Shown here: positions 42,430 through 51,693 of the stretch, piece after piece
Layout: the number at the start of each line of letters is the position of its first letter
Position numbering within the stretch: position 1 is the first letter of the stretch
Source of the DNA: a virus
DNA: 64,000 bases
IMG/VR virus record: IMGVR_UViG_3300023174_000082
Span: 52,951 to 116,950 of that record
Direction: 5' to 3' (one strand)
Position numbers and translations under genes: made by a program
The notes under the pieces: model-generated
Told to the model about the DNA's origin: nothing
Database searches by the model: none
Seen by the model: only the letters and a program-made list of their open reading frames with translations

Positions 42430-42435
42430 TATTTA
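42430..42435 (-). promoter_or_regulatory. Late-promoter-like TAAATA before the HNH-like gene
   Basis: On the minus strand CATAAATA ends 4 nt before the ATG at 42425 (short-spacing class). Confidence 0.45.
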
Positions 42436-42489
42436 TGCTCAAACCTTACGGTAAGGGCAGTCTACGACACCGTTTTTTGAATATACCCA

Positions 42490-42495
42490 TAAATA
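42490..42495 (+). promoter_or_regulatory. Late-promoter-like TAAATA before gp18
   Basis: The sequence CATAAATA ends 25 nt before the gp18 ATG. A GAAAAGGAA ribosome-binding site lies between. Confidence 0.6.
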
Positions 42496-42520
42496 TCTAC
42501 AACTTGAAAAGGAACCCACC

Positions 42521-45500
42521 ATGGCTCTAGTATCCCCAGGCGTAGAAGTAACAGTAATTGACGAAAGTCAATATATCCCTTCAGCCGTTAACACCGTACC
42601 GTATTTTCTCATTGCCACTGCACAAAACAAAGTGTCCGGCGATGGAGTAACTGTTGCTGCTGGCACAACTGCTGCCAACGCCAACAAGACTTATTTAATC
42701 ACCAGTCAACGAGATTTGGTGGCCACTTTTGGTGTGCCATTCTTTTATTCTACCACAACTGGAACTCCTATCAACGGTTACGAACTCAACGAATATGGCT
42801 TGCTTGCCGCTTATTCAGCACTAGGCGTCACAAATCGTGCCTACATACAACGTTGCGACATTGACTTAACTGAACTTACTGCTAGTTTGACTCGTCCAGT
42901 GGGCGAACCAGCTGACGGTACCTACTGGTTGGATACATCAACTTCAGTTTGGGGCATCCAAGAGTGGAATGAAACCACCAATGTTTTCACTGTTAATGCA
43001 CCAATTCAAATTATCAGCACAGATGACGTTGTTGATGCCGCAGGCGGAGACTATGCACCGTTGCCATCAATTGGCAGCGTTGGTGACTATGCAGTGATTG
43101 CATTTGCACAGTTTATACCTGGTTACTATAAAAATAGTCTTAATCTTTGGGTGCAAATTGGAACTGACGAGTGGAAAACTTCCTGGGCAACAGTGTCAGG
43201 CACAGCAAGTCCTGCCACACTAACTGTTGGTGCGCAAATGTACATTAATGACACTTTGATCACAGTTGGTGCTACCAATACTGTTGCTGGACTTGCAACA
43301 GTTATTAACGCTGCAAGCATAACTGGTGTAACAGCAGCCGCAGTAAGTGGTAAGTTACAAATTTATGCGGATTCTACTGCTACCAATGACGGATCTACTG
43401 GCTCAGGTGGTATTGTGTCAATTGAAGCTGGTCCAACCAGCGGAGTAGCATTATTGGCAGCATTAGGCATTGATGCTCAAGATTATTACGCACCCACATA
43501 CTTTGTGGGCTATAGTTATCAATCTCCACGTTGGAGAACCACTGATACAACTCCGCGTCCAACTGGATCCGTATGGAACAACATCAGCTCAGCCAACAAT
43601 GGCATGAGTCTGAAAGTGCAAAAATACAGCACAACGTTGGCAACCTGGGTAAGTCAAGTCAGTAACGTTTATGAGTCTGACCGAGCTGCTAACTATGCAT
43701 TAGATCCATCAGGTGGCGGCAAAAATATTCCAGTGGGAAGCACTTATGTGCTTACTCAAGCTGTAGCTTCTGCTTCAGGATTCCCTCAATTTAACTTTGA
43801 AATTTTTGAAAGAATTGCACTTGGTGCCACTGTTGTTACAGGCAGCACCACACCAACATCATTCACTGTTGGCAATGCGTTTGTAATAGCTGGAACTGAA
43901 GCTGGTAGTTCTACTACTACCAACACAGGAACTGCAACCATTGGTGGTACTGGAACTGTAGCTGATTTTGTTGCAGCGGTTAGTGCTGCCAATGTACCTT
44001 ATGTATCTGCCAGTGTTAATTCTGCTGGTAACATTGTGTTTACACACAGTCAAGGCGGCAGCATAGCATTGTCAAACACAGTTGGGTCTCCAGTGATTGC
44101 AGCTGGATTTACCGCAGCCACACCAAAATGTCGTGTAAACAAAACAAACGTGGCTTTCTTGGACATGAGCAACTGGGTCACAGCTGATTTGTTTACCTAT
44201 ACAGCCAGCGACACAGCGCCAGACGTTGATCCAGATGACGGACGTTTGTGGTACTACAGCACTCCAAGTCAAGTTGATATCATGATTCAAAACAATGGTG
44301 AGTGGGCTGGATATCAAAACGTTACCAATGATGTTCGTGGCTACGACTTGTCAAACACCAATGCAAGCGGTCCTATTGTGGCTGCCACTGCACCAACAAC
44401 ACAAAATGATGCTGCTGAGTCACCGTTGGAATATGGCGATTTATGGATTGACTCAAGCGATCTTGAAAACTATCCAATGATTTATCGTTGGGAATCAGTA
44501 AACAACGTTGATCAGTGGGTATCAGTTGACACTACTGACCAAGTAACAGAAAATGGTATATACTTTGCCGATGCTCGTTGGGCCACAAATGGCACTACAG
44601 ATCCCATAAGCGATCCGTTCCCAACCATTGAATCATTGTTGCAATCTAACTATTTAGACTTGGATGCTCCAGATCCAGCACTGTATCCACAAGGCATGTT
44701 GTTGTGGAACACTCGTCGATCAGGTTATAATGTCAAGAGCTACCAAAGCGACTACTTTAATGCTACAGACTTCCCTGATGACACATTGCCTTCTGTAAAG
44801 AGCACCTGGTTAACAGCCAGTGGCAACAAAGACACTGGTGCAATGTGGGCTGGACGTCAAGCACAACGCAAGATGGTTGTGGCTGCAATGAAGTCAGGTA
44901 TTGATACCAGTGCTGCTGCAAGAGAAGAACAGAATGGATTCAACTTGATTGCTGCTACAGCATATCCTGAGTTGACACCAAACATGATTGCACTCAGCAA
45001 CGAGCGCAACAACACATTGTTTGTGGTTGGTGATACTCCAATGCGTCTTGGACCAGATGGCAACAGTTTGGTTAGCTGGGCTACCAACAATCTTGGACTT
45101 GGATTAGATACCGAAGATGGGTTGACATCAACCAGCAACTATGCCGCTAACTTCTACCCAAGCTGCCAGACTAGCGACCTCAGCGGAAACACTGTGGTTA
45201 GTGCGCCAAGTCACATGATGATGCGTACAATTCTTCGCAGTGATGCTGTGAGCTATCCATGGTTGGCACCGGCAGGTACACGCCGTGGTGTTGTTGACAA
45301 TGCTGTGGCCATTGGTTATATCAATGCCGCAACTGGTGAATTTGAACAACTCAGCGTTGGACAAGCTGTACGTGACATCCTGTATGAGCGTAACATCAAC
45401 CCAATCACCTTTATTCCAGGTGTGGGTATTACCAACTTTGGTAACAAGACTTCGACCACTGTTACTACAGCATTGGATCGTATCAACGTTGCACGACTGG

Positions 45501-45796
45501 TATGTTTCTTGCGTGGACGTCTTGAAGAAATTGGTAAACTGTATTTGTTTGAGCCTAATGACGAAATCACACGCAATGAAATCACCAACACTTGCAACAG
45601 TTTGATGATTGACTTGATTGCTAAACGTGCGATCTATGACTACTTGGTGGTGTGCGACTTGAGTAACAACACTCCTGCTCGTATTGATCGCAATGAGTTG
45701 TGGGTTGATATTGCCATAGAACCAGTGAAAGCAGTGGAGTTTATCTACATTCCATTGCGTATTAAGAACACTGGTGAAATCGCTGCTGGAGGCTAA
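42521..45796 (+). CDS. 18: Contractile tail sheath protein gp18
   Basis: The protein has 1091 residues, much longer than T4 gp18 (659). The N-terminus LVSPGVEVTVIDESQYIPSA, then VNTVPYFLIATAQNK, and the C-terminus RAIYDYLVVCDLSNNTPARI, then DRNELWVDIAIEPVKAVEFI, are the conserved sheath core. MIALSNERNNTLFVVGDTPM lies in between. The extra length sits in the middle (about residues 110-650), which is rich in Thr/Ala/Ser with repeated Ig-like segments (TLTVGAQMYINDTLITVG). These are likely surface-exposed protrusions on the sheath. The gene is followed by gp19, the standard order. Confidence 0.94.
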   Translation: MALVSPGVEVTVIDESQYIPSAVNTVPYFLIATAQNKVSGDGVTVAAGTTAANANKTYLITSQRDLVATFGVPFFYSTTTGTPINGYELNEYGLLAAYSALGVTNRAYIQRCDIDLTELTASLTRPVGEPADGTYWLDTSTSVWGIQEWNETTNVFTVNAPIQIISTDDVVDAAGGDYAPLPSIGSVGDYAVIAFAQFIPGYYKNSLNLWVQIGTDEWKTSWATVSGTASPATLTVGAQMYINDTLITVGATNTVAGLATVINAASITGVTAAAVSGKLQIYADSTATNDGSTGSGGIVSIEAGPTSGVALLAALGIDAQDYYAPTYFVGYSYQSPRWRTTDTTPRPTGSVWNNISSANNGMSLKVQKYSTTLATWVSQVSNVYESDRAANYALDPSGGGKNIPVGSTYVLTQAVASASGFPQFNFEIFERIALGATVVTGSTTPTSFTVGNAFVIAGTEAGSSTTTNTGTATIGGTGTVADFVAAVSAANVPYVSASVNSAGNIVFTHSQGGSIALSNTVGSPVIAAGFTAATPKCRVNKTNVAFLDMSNWVTADLFTYTASDTAPDVDPDDGRLWYYSTPSQVDIMIQNNGEWAGYQNVTNDVRGYDLSNTNASGPIVAATAPTTQNDAAESPLEYGDLWIDSSDLENYPMIYRWESVNNVDQWVSVDTTDQVTENGIYFADARWATNGTTDPISDPFPTIESLLQSNYLDLDAPDPALYPQGMLLWNTRRSGYNVKSYQSDYFNATDFPDDTLPSVKSTWLTASGNKDTGAMWAGRQAQRKMVVAAMKSGIDTSAAAREEQNGFNLIAATAYPELTPNMIALSNERNNTLFVVGDTPMRLGPDGNSLVSWATNNLGLGLDTEDGLTSTSNYAANFYPSCQTSDLSGNTVVSAPSHMMMRTILRSDAVSYPWLAPAGTRRGVVDNAVAIGYINAATGEFEQLSVGQAVRDILYERNINPITFIPGVGITNFGNKTSTTVTTALDRINVARLVCFLRGRLEEIGKLYLFEPNDEITRNEITNTCNSLMIDLIAKRAIYDYLVVCDLSNNTPARIDRNELWVDIAIEPVKAVEFIYIPLRIKNTGEIAAGG

Positions 45797-45804
45797 ACCA
45801 AATT

Positions 45805-45827
45805 GGGGGCGGTTTTAATCCGCCTCC
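45805..45827 (+). other. GC-rich hairpin after gp18
   Basis: GGGGGCGG (45805-45812) pairs with CCGCCTCC (45820-45827), one G-T pair, across a 7-nt loop. No T-run follows, so it is more likely an mRNA-stabilising or attenuating hairpin between sheath and tube genes than a full terminator. Confidence 0.55.
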
Positions 45828-45835
45828 ATTCCAGG

Positions 45836-45841
45836 TAAATA
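45836..45841 (+). promoter_or_regulatory. Late-promoter-like TAAATA before gp19
   Basis: The sequence GGTAAATA ends 22 nt before the gp19 ATG, and a strong TAGGAGA ribosome-binding site lies between. Confidence 0.6.
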
Positions 45842-45863
45842 ACAATATAGGAGATTACTACAA

Positions 45864-46496
45864 ATGGCAGTTTCATCACTACAGAGAATGACAGTACCAC
45901 TGGCAAGCGACCAAAGCTCGAACAGTCAGGGTCTGTTGATGCCCAAACTCAAATATCGCTTTAGAGTGTTTTTTGAGAATTTTGGTGTTTCAAAACCAAC
46001 TACAGAACTTACAAAGCAAGTGGTCAGCGCCACACGTCCAAACGTAACTTTTGAAGAAATTACAGTTCCAATTTACAACTCAACATTGAAACTGGCTGGC
46101 AAGCACACTTGGGCTGATATCACAATTTCAATGCGTGACGATGCATCAGGACAAATTTCACGTTTGATTGGCGAGCAACTTCAGAAACAAATGGACTTCT
46201 TGGAAATGGCTTCTGCTGCTTCTGGTATTGACTACAAGTTCTTGACAAAGATTCAAGTGCTAGACGGCGGCAACGGCGCAACAGAACTCAACGTTCTTGA
46301 AACATGGGAGTTGTATGGTTGCTACCTTAAGGGTGCCAACTACGGTGACTTGAACTATGGCACCAACGAAGCAGCCACAATTGAATTGAGCATTGCTTAC
46401 GATAACGCCAACCAGACACCTGAAGGCTCAGGCGTTGGCAGCCCAATTGGACGCACAATTAACGATGTTATAACCGGCGCTGGTCAAGGCGCATAA
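45864..46496 (+). CDS. 19: Tail tube protein gp19
   Basis: The protein has 210 residues (T4 gp19 has 163). Tube-family blocks are LLMPKLKYRFRVFFENFGVS, ELTKQVVSATRPNVTFEEIT, YNSTLKLAGKHTWADITISM, QKQMDFLEMASAASGIDYKF and LETWELYGCYLKGANYGDLN. It polymerises as hexameric rings around the tape measure to form the inner tail tube. It has its own late-like element and strong ribosome-binding site, fitting high expression, and is followed by a second tube-fold gene. Confidence 0.95.
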   Translation: MAVSSLQRMTVPLASDQSSNSQGLLMPKLKYRFRVFFENFGVSKPTTELTKQVVSATRPNVTFEEITVPIYNSTLKLAGKHTWADITISMRDDASGQISRLIGEQLQKQMDFLEMASAASGIDYKFLTKIQVLDGGNGATELNVLETWELYGCYLKGANYGDLNYGTNEAATIELSIAYDNANQTPEGSGVGSPIGRTINDVITGAGQGA

Positions 46497-46505
46497 GGAT
46501 AACGT

Positions 46506-47690
46506 ATGGCCAACGGTGGCGGCCCTTTTGGCATTGGTAATGAAATCCTTCAAGGATTTATTGGCAACAATACCTTGCGTGACTACACTCACGCAAGTAG
46601 AACCTTTACCACAAACAGTTACGAACTTAAACCTCGGTTTAAGTTCTTGTTCCACGTTAGTTTTACCATCAACACAGATGCTATTCCTTATTTGAGATCA
46701 GCAGGCGTATTTGGAAATCAAGAGCGCACTGATCTCAGTCTCTTGGTCAAAACAGCCGAACTGCCAAAATACAAAATGGCCACTGAGACGCTGAATCAAT
46801 ACAATCGCAAAAGAATAATTCAAACCAAAATTGATTACCAGCCAGTGACTCTCACCTTTCATGACGATGGTGGAGACAATGCTCGCAAGTTGTGGTACTA
46901 TTACTATTCCTACTACTACAAAGATCCAACTCAACAGTATTTGGCCGCATCTGCTACCAACGGCAACAATGGTACAGTAAACAATCAAACCACTGGATCA
47001 AGTCTTAACACCAGAGACATCTATTCTGATACCATTCAAAATCGCAACGGCTGGGGATATTCAGGTGAAAGCTGGCTGGATGGCACTGGTCAAGGCACCG
47101 GCGGCGGCAAGCCTCCTTTCTTTAGAGATATTCGAATCTACGGCTTGGATCAGCGCAAATTTGCCGAGTATGTGTTAATCAACCCTGTAATATCAAACTG
47201 GAATCATGATACCTATAACTACACTGAAGGTGGTGGCATCATGGAAAATACCATGACTATTGACTACGAAACTGTAAAATACTATGATGGCGCAGTTGGT
47301 AGCAGTAGACCAGACGTTAACGTACAAGGATTTGCTGATCGCAGTCACTATGACACCACAGTCAGTCCAATTGCTCGCCCTGGCGGCAATCGTACAATTT
47401 TTGGTCAAGGTGGCTTGTTGAATGCAGGCACCGGTATCATTGATGATTTGCAAAAAGGCACAGTGGGTGGATTAATCGGAGCAGCACAAAAAGCCATGCG
47501 TACATATCAAACTTTTGGCGGCAACAAAGGCCCTGGCCTGGCATCAGTAGTAAAAAGCGAAGCCACTGCACTTGGAACTCAATTGTTGTTGGGCGGAGTG
47601 GCAGATGCCACACGAGCAGTGATGAACCGCCCTACTGGTGTGTTTATTCCTACTCCAAAAACATCTCCGACAACTCCTAATGGAACATAA
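46506..47690 (+). CDS. Second tube-fold protein, probable baseplate-tube junction (gp48/gp54-type)
   Basis: The protein has 394 residues. LKPRFKFLFHVSFTINTDAI, LSLLVKTAELPKYKMATETL, then NQYNRKRIIQTKIDYQPVTL and TFHDDGGDNARKLWYYYYSY repeat the gp19 strand order (receptor strand, VKxxxLPxxxxxTETLNxYNR, ITxTFHDD). A C-terminal part (about 280-394) is Gly/Ala-rich and helical. It follows gp19 at a 9-nt gap. In T4, gp48 and gp54 are tube-like proteins that start tube growth from the baseplate; I infer that role, though the exact orthologue cannot be fixed by eye. Confidence 0.72.
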   Translation: MANGGGPFGIGNEILQGFIGNNTLRDYTHASRTFTTNSYELKPRFKFLFHVSFTINTDAIPYLRSAGVFGNQERTDLSLLVKTAELPKYKMATETLNQYNRKRIIQTKIDYQPVTLTFHDDGGDNARKLWYYYYSYYYKDPTQQYLAASATNGNNGTVNNQTTGSSLNTRDIYSDTIQNRNGWGYSGESWLDGTGQGTGGGKPPFFRDIRIYGLDQRKFAEYVLINPVISNWNHDTYNYTEGGGIMENTMTIDYETVKYYDGAVGSSRPDVNVQGFADRSHYDTTVSPIARPGGNRTIFGQGGLLNAGTGIIDDLQKGTVGGLIGAAQKAMRTYQTFGGNKGPGLASVVKSEATALGTQLLLGGVADATRAVMNRPTGVFIPTPKTSPTTPNGT

Positions 47691-47693
47691 CAC

Positions 47694-48053
47694 ATGAGCA
47701 CAATAAACGCTGTTAACCCTAACATTGATGCAACTGTAAGAGTTTTTGATAACTTTTACAAATTTGAAGTCAACGTGCCAGCTGCTGAATATGATGTGGT
47801 CTACAGCTATTTCTTAAAAGAAATGGGCAACAAAAATGCAGCTGGAAATTTTACATCAAGTTTGTTTCAAGTTGCTTCAAGTACTAATATTCCGGCCTTG
47901 ACATTGCTAAAAGAGTTTCAAGGCACCAATGGAATAAATCTAAATGCCAGCTTGGCCTACTACCTCAATCAAATACGCAGCCGTGCCACACTGCTGGGTG
48001 TGGGTGTGGCGGTGGTACCAAACGCATACGTGGCCAGAAACGTATTGCAATGA
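47694..48053 (+). CDS. Conserved tail/head-region protein of unknown function
   Basis: This 119-residue protein reads RVFDNFYKFEVNVPAAEYDV, then VYSYFLKEMGNKNAAGNFTS, SLFQVASSTNIPALTLLKEF and LNASLAYYLNQIRSRATLLG. I recall the same small protein before gp4 in cyanophage-type T4 phages, without an assigned function. It is compact and alpha/beta, with no signal peptide. Its stop overlaps the gp4 ATG by 4 nt (ATGA), so it is co-translated with the head-completion nuclease. Confidence 0.7.
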   Translation: MSTINAVNPNIDATVRVFDNFYKFEVNVPAAEYDVVYSYFLKEMGNKNAAGNFTSSLFQVASSTNIPALTLLKEFQGTNGINLNASLAYYLNQIRSRATLLGVGVAVVPNAYVARNVLQ

Positions 48054-48481
48054 GTCGCTGGGCCCAAGGTCAATACGTAGTTCAAAATCCTGCCAAATAC
48101 GTGGGCAAGGGTACACCTAGATTTCGTTCTGGATGGGAACACAGCTTTATGAGATTTTGCGACAGCAACGATCACATATTGCAATGGGCCAGCGAAAGCA
48201 TAGCCATACCATATCGCCATCCGCTCACAGGCAAAATGACCCAATACATACCTGATTTTCTGATTACCTATCGCAATAGAGACAACACTGTGCGAGCAGA
48301 GTTGATTGAAATCAAGCCCAAAAAGCAAAGTGTAGTAGAATCAAAAATGAGCAGTAGAGATCGAGCAGTGGTAGCAATCAACTATGCCAAATGGGACGCT
48401 GCAACCAAATGGGCCAGACGCAATGGTATGACATTTCGCGTTATCACTGAAAATGACATGTTTCATAACGGTCGTCCGTAA
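48050..48481 (+). CDS. 4: Head completion nuclease gp4
   Basis: The protein has 143 residues (T4 gp4 has 150). The blocks are PRFRSGWEHSFMRFCDSNDH, QWASESIAIPYRHPLTGKMT, QYIPDFLITYRNRD, and AELIEIKPKKQ with the PD...ExK pattern of restriction-type/TnsA-like nucleases (Asp of PDF, Glu and Lys of EIKPKK). gp4 is needed to finish the head before tail joining, probably by trimming packaged DNA. It overlaps the preceding gene by 4 nt. Confidence 0.9.
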   Translation: MSRWAQGQYVVQNPAKYVGKGTPRFRSGWEHSFMRFCDSNDHILQWASESIAIPYRHPLTGKMTQYIPDFLITYRNRDNTVRAELIEIKPKKQSVVESKMSSRDRAVVAINYAKWDAATKWARRNGMTFRVITENDMFHNGRP

Positions 48482-48486
48482 GTCCA

Positions 48487-48492
48487 TAAATA
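48487..48492 (+). promoter_or_regulatory. Late-promoter-like TAAATA before gp16
   Basis: CATAAATA ends 4 nt before the ATG at 48497 and is embedded in the inverted repeat CCATAAATATGG. No ribosome-binding site lies between. Confidence 0.45.
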
Positions 48493-48496
48493 TGGC

Positions 48497-48982
48497 ATGA
48501 CACGAAAACTAGAAGAACTCTTCGATTTACCCCTCTCTGACAAAGAAATAGACTTGGCTGTTCCTGCCTTAGAGGAAAATCGCAACACCATTGTTGCGTT
48601 AGATCAAGCCATTGACAAAATAGATGCTGCCTTGCCGGCTGTGCGAGGCTTGGAATCTACTGATCAAGAAATGGACGAGCTTGCTGGACTAGCCACTTCC
48701 AGTTACCGAGACCTAATGGATCTTGGCATGCAGGTAGACAGTCGATTTGCCAGCGAAATATTTGGTGTGGCATCAAACATGCTGGGGCATGCAATCACAG
48801 CCAAAACTGCCAAGCTGGACAAAAAACTCAAGATGATCGATTTGCAAATGAAAAAAGCACGACTAGATCAGCAACAACCTGAAGAAAAACAGCCACAGCA
48901 AGGCCAAGGTCATGTGCTCAGTCGCAATGAGTTGTTGGACAGAATTATTGGTGCCAAGAACCAAAAAGCACAAAATGAATAA
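48497..48982 (+). CDS. 16: Small terminase subunit gp16-like
   Basis: The protein has 161 residues, mostly helical and acidic, starting KLEELFDLPLSDKEIDLAVP. ATSSYRDLMDLGMQVDSRFA, then SEIFGVASNMLGHAITAKTA and KLDKKLKMIDLQMKKARLDQ follow. The order (short N-terminal helix, central YxxLMxxGxxxxxxxxEIxxxASxML helix, long C-terminal coiled coil, then a Gln/Pro-rich tail) is that of T4-like gp16, which recognises DNA and stimulates gp17. Sequence identity to T4 is not obvious; I rely on the pattern and on the late position between gp4 and internal-protein genes. gp17 lies about 11 kb downstream. Confidence 0.75.
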   Translation: MTRKLEELFDLPLSDKEIDLAVPALEENRNTIVALDQAIDKIDAALPAVRGLESTDQEMDELAGLATSSYRDLMDLGMQVDSRFASEIFGVASNMLGHAITAKTAKLDKKLKMIDLQMKKARLDQQQPEEKQPQQGQGHVLSRNELLDRIIGAKNQKAQNE

Positions 48983-48985
48983 ATA
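48980..48985 (+). promoter_or_regulatory. Late-promoter-like TAAATA before the 202-residue gene
   Basis: AATAAATA overlaps the gp16 stop codon and ends 17 nt before the ATG at 49003. CAGGAAC lies between as a ribosome-binding site. Confidence 0.5.
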
Positions 48986-49002
48986 TATCACAGGAACCTG
49001 AC

Positions 49003-49611
49003 ATGAAACCATTTGCCAAATATCTAGCAGAAAGCGAACGCACATACGACTATCGTATCAAAATGTGCGGGCGCATTCCAGACGATCTTGTGCGTCAACT
49101 CAAATCAAAACTGGATCAATTTGATCCAACCAAATTGGGCGACGTCAAGACCACTCCTATTCAAAAGATCCTCACAGACTTTCCAAACAATCAGAATGAC
49201 GCTGTGACAATGTTTGATGTGAGTTTCAAGTATCCTGCTATTGAGCCGCAGATCAAACAACTGTTTCAAATGCTAGGCGGCGACCCTAATCTTATTGTGA
49301 TGCAGACTCAAGCTCACGTTGATGGCCTGGTTGATGAAGCAGACAAGATTGAAGCTGAAAACAAAAACTTGTTGGCTGATACAGACTATCCAGCACCTGA
49401 TGCTGCTCAGCGAGCACTTAGCAAAGACTACTCAACTGGTCCATACGATCATGCTGTGTTGAAAAATGCTTACCGCAGTGATTTTACTATTGCAGGTGGC
49501 AAAACACCACCTGCTAAAACCACTAACCAACTTCCCCAGGGCAACAAAAGCCCTATGACCAATATCAAACGTCAACCCAAGCCTGCAACCGGCGCCAACC
49601 CAAGAGGATAA
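49003..49611 (+). CDS. Probable packaged internal protein with capsid-targeting-like N-terminus
   Basis: This 202-residue protein starts MKPFAKYLAES. It parallels the capsid-targeting sequence of T4 internal proteins (MKTYQEFIAEA), where gp21 cuts after the Glu at position 10. Here Leu-Ala-Glu10-Ser fits the (L/I)-x-Glu rule. The rest, YDYRIKMCGRIPDDLVRQLK to about residue 110, looks like a small ferredoxin-like domain, followed by a disordered Pro/Lys/Thr-rich basic tail. I infer that it is packaged in the head and possibly injected. The function after injection is unknown. It is followed by the 690-residue gene after a 5-nt gap. Confidence 0.7.
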   Translation: MKPFAKYLAESERTYDYRIKMCGRIPDDLVRQLKSKLDQFDPTKLGDVKTTPIQKILTDFPNNQNDAVTMFDVSFKYPAIEPQIKQLFQMLGGDPNLIVMQTQAHVDGLVDEADKIEAENKNLLADTDYPAPDAAQRALSKDYSTGPYDHAVLKNAYRSDFTIAGGKTPPAKTTNQLPQGNKSPMTNIKRQPKPATGANPRG

Positions 49612-49616
49612 TCAAA

Positions 49617-51689
49617 ATGACATTTTTTTACGACTTAAACAAAAAGCTGGATTCCATTCGTGAGAAGCCAGAGACCACACACAAGCAATTGAACGAGCGC
49701 GACGAAGGCAAGCCAGGCAAGAATTTTGCTAAGATTGCCAAAGACGCCAGTGAGCGTTATGGCAGCAAGGCTGCTGGTGAGCGTGTGGCTGGTGCTGTGC
49801 GTAACAAATTAAAAGCACAAGGCAAGTTGGAAGAAGAAGGTATGAGCCGTGCGGCCAAGGGTTATGAAAAGTATGGCAAGCAAGGTATGGAAGCATTGGC
49901 CAAAGCTGGACGTGAAGGCAAGGCATTAGATCCTGTTCGCAAAAAATACGACAAGTATGACGAAGGCGCTACTGGTGCTGCTGTTGGTGGCGGATTAGGA
50001 GCATTGGCTGCTGGACCGCTGGGTGGCGCTGCTGGTGCTGCTCTTGGTCACTATGCTGAAAAAGGCATGGACACTGAAAAAACTGCCAAAGAAAGCATGG
50101 GCGACATGGCCAAGAAAGTTGGCGGTATGGCCAAGAAAGTTGGCGGCGCTGTGTTGAACAAACTGGGCCACGGCGACGATGCTGACATGATGCGTGACTT
50201 GCAACGCAAGATGGGTGTGCCACAAACTGGTATGAAGCCAGGCGCAGAACCAAATCCCAAACAAGTTAAAGAAAAAATGTCACCTGCCAAGGCCAAGAGC
50301 TTTGCTGCACTTGCCGAACCTAAAGACAAAATTACTTTTGCCGACAAGATTGCCGGCGCCAAAAAAGAAGTTGACGAAATGCTAGGTGACGTAGCAGCTG
50401 AAGCCATGAAAGGCGCACTCAGCGGTGGCCAAAAGAAGTTAGACAAAAACAACAACGGCAAACTAGACGCCAATGACTTTGCTATGTTGCGCAAAGGTGC
50501 CAAGCAAAAAACTACTGAAGAAGATGATGACAATCCGTTTACATCATGGAAAAAGCCACGTGCTGATCGACCAAAGGTTGGATCCATCGAACGCGGTCAC
50601 AAGCACGACATTGAACACACTGCCACAGGCCGTAAAGTAACTCGCAGAGTTGATGATCAAGGCCATTCAGTAGGTGCAGATGACGCCAGTGATGCTGAAC
50701 CACAAAAGCGCGGTCGCGGAAGACCATCAGGAACTGGCAGCAAAATGGGTGCCAAAGGACCTTCGGGTCGTTCAAAGTTGATGACCAAAGAAAACGACGT
50801 TGAGCCAGGTGAAAATCAAAGCGGCGACTTAAAAGCCGCAATGGCATTGTTGAAAAAAGCTGGTTACAAAATCAGCAAGTCTGACAGCAAGCCCGAAAGC
50901 AATAATGACTCTGCACCAAAGAAAAAATCTTCTGGTAGCAAACCTGATTTTGCCGATGTTGATGGCGATGGCGACAAAAAAGAATCCATGAAAAAGGCCG
51001 CCAAAGAAAAAGGATCTTCAGAAGACAAGCCTAAAAAAGTCAAGGAAGAAGGCGGAACCGGAACACCAACAGCGTCTAGTGGATTTGGGTTTGGCAAAGG
51101 CATCTACGATTCATTGAATCGTGATCTAGAAGCCATGATTGCTGAGTCAATGAGCATCAACATGAGCGACTCCACAGAAGGCGGCAAGAGCTTGACTATT
51201 ACCGCTACAGATGAAGATGCACTTAAATTAGGCATGCTGTTGAAAAACGCAGGTCTTGGCGGTGGTGGAGAAGAAGGCAGCTACATGGGCGGCAAAACTT
51301 TTTGCCCAACCTGCGGCAGCGGCGACTGCGGATGTGGCGACATTGAAAAAGAGATTGATGAAAATGCGCCTGATTGGCCCACAGACGAAGAAGGCACAGA
51401 AGATGCCATGATGTACAGTGGCGGTCTAAACGGTCCCAAGTCAACTGGTCAATCAACTGTACCAGTATTGGCCAGTCAAGAAAATCGTCAACACACCTAC
51501 GAAGCAGAGTTACAACGCATGCGTGACATTGCCGGTATCCGAGAAGCCAAGAAGCCTGATTTTTTAGACGTTGACAAAGATGGCAACAAGAAAGAACCTT
51601 TCAAGAAAGCTGTTGATGACAAAGAAGAAAAAAAAGTTGAAGAAAGTATTTTTGCTTTAACAAATTCGTGGAAAGCCTACAAGGGGTAA
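49617..51689 (+). CDS. Large modular head/internal-type protein (glycine zipper, EF-hand-like loops, AT-hook)
   Basis: This 690-residue, highly charged, mostly disordered protein holds several small modules. A glycine zipper at about 120-145 (GAAVGGGLGALAAGPLGGAA) comes first. An EF-hand-like loop DKNNNGKLDANDF follows at about 280. An AT-hook core KRGRGRPSGTG lies near 363. Two Ca-type loops are DVDGDGDKKE (about 444) and DVDKDGNKKE (about 650), and a Cys cluster FCPTCGSGDCGCGD lies at about 562. LNRDLEAMIAES near 505 contains a gp21-like site (Ile-Ala-Glu-Ser). The DNA-binding AT-hook and metal loops suggest a head-interior DNA-associated protein. I do not recognise a named family. Confidence 0.72.
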   Translation: MTFFYDLNKKLDSIREKPETTHKQLNERDEGKPGKNFAKIAKDASERYGSKAAGERVAGAVRNKLKAQGKLEEEGMSRAAKGYEKYGKQGMEALAKAGREGKALDPVRKKYDKYDEGATGAAVGGGLGALAAGPLGGAAGAALGHYAEKGMDTEKTAKESMGDMAKKVGGMAKKVGGAVLNKLGHGDDADMMRDLQRKMGVPQTGMKPGAEPNPKQVKEKMSPAKAKSFAALAEPKDKITFADKIAGAKKEVDEMLGDVAAEAMKGALSGGQKKLDKNNNGKLDANDFAMLRKGAKQKTTEEDDDNPFTSWKKPRADRPKVGSIERGHKHDIEHTATGRKVTRRVDDQGHSVGADDASDAEPQKRGRGRPSGTGSKMGAKGPSGRSKLMTKENDVEPGENQSGDLKAAMALLKKAGYKISKSDSKPESNNDSAPKKKSSGSKPDFADVDGDGDKKESMKKAAKEKGSSEDKPKKVKEEGGTGTPTASSGFGFGKGIYDSLNRDLEAMIAESMSINMSDSTEGGKSLTITATDEDALKLGMLLKNAGLGGGGEEGSYMGGKTFCPTCGSGDCGCGDIEKEIDENAPDWPTDEEGTEDAMMYSGGLNGPKSTGQSTVPVLASQENRQHTYEAELQRMRDIAGIREAKKPDFLDVDKDGNKKEPFKKAVDDKEEKKVEESIFALTNSWKAYKG

Positions 51690-51693
51690 TAAC

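Noticed and set aside
45805-45827. Hairpin after gp18 as a Rho-independent terminator
   Set aside because: Good stem but no T-run follows and gp19 is only 37 nt away with its own late-like element; kept as an unspecified hairpin.
50051-50587. 178-codon minus-strand frame within the 690-residue gene
   Set aside because: Biased Lys/Ala codons on the real strand leave the opposite frame open; no start signals and it would break the operon.
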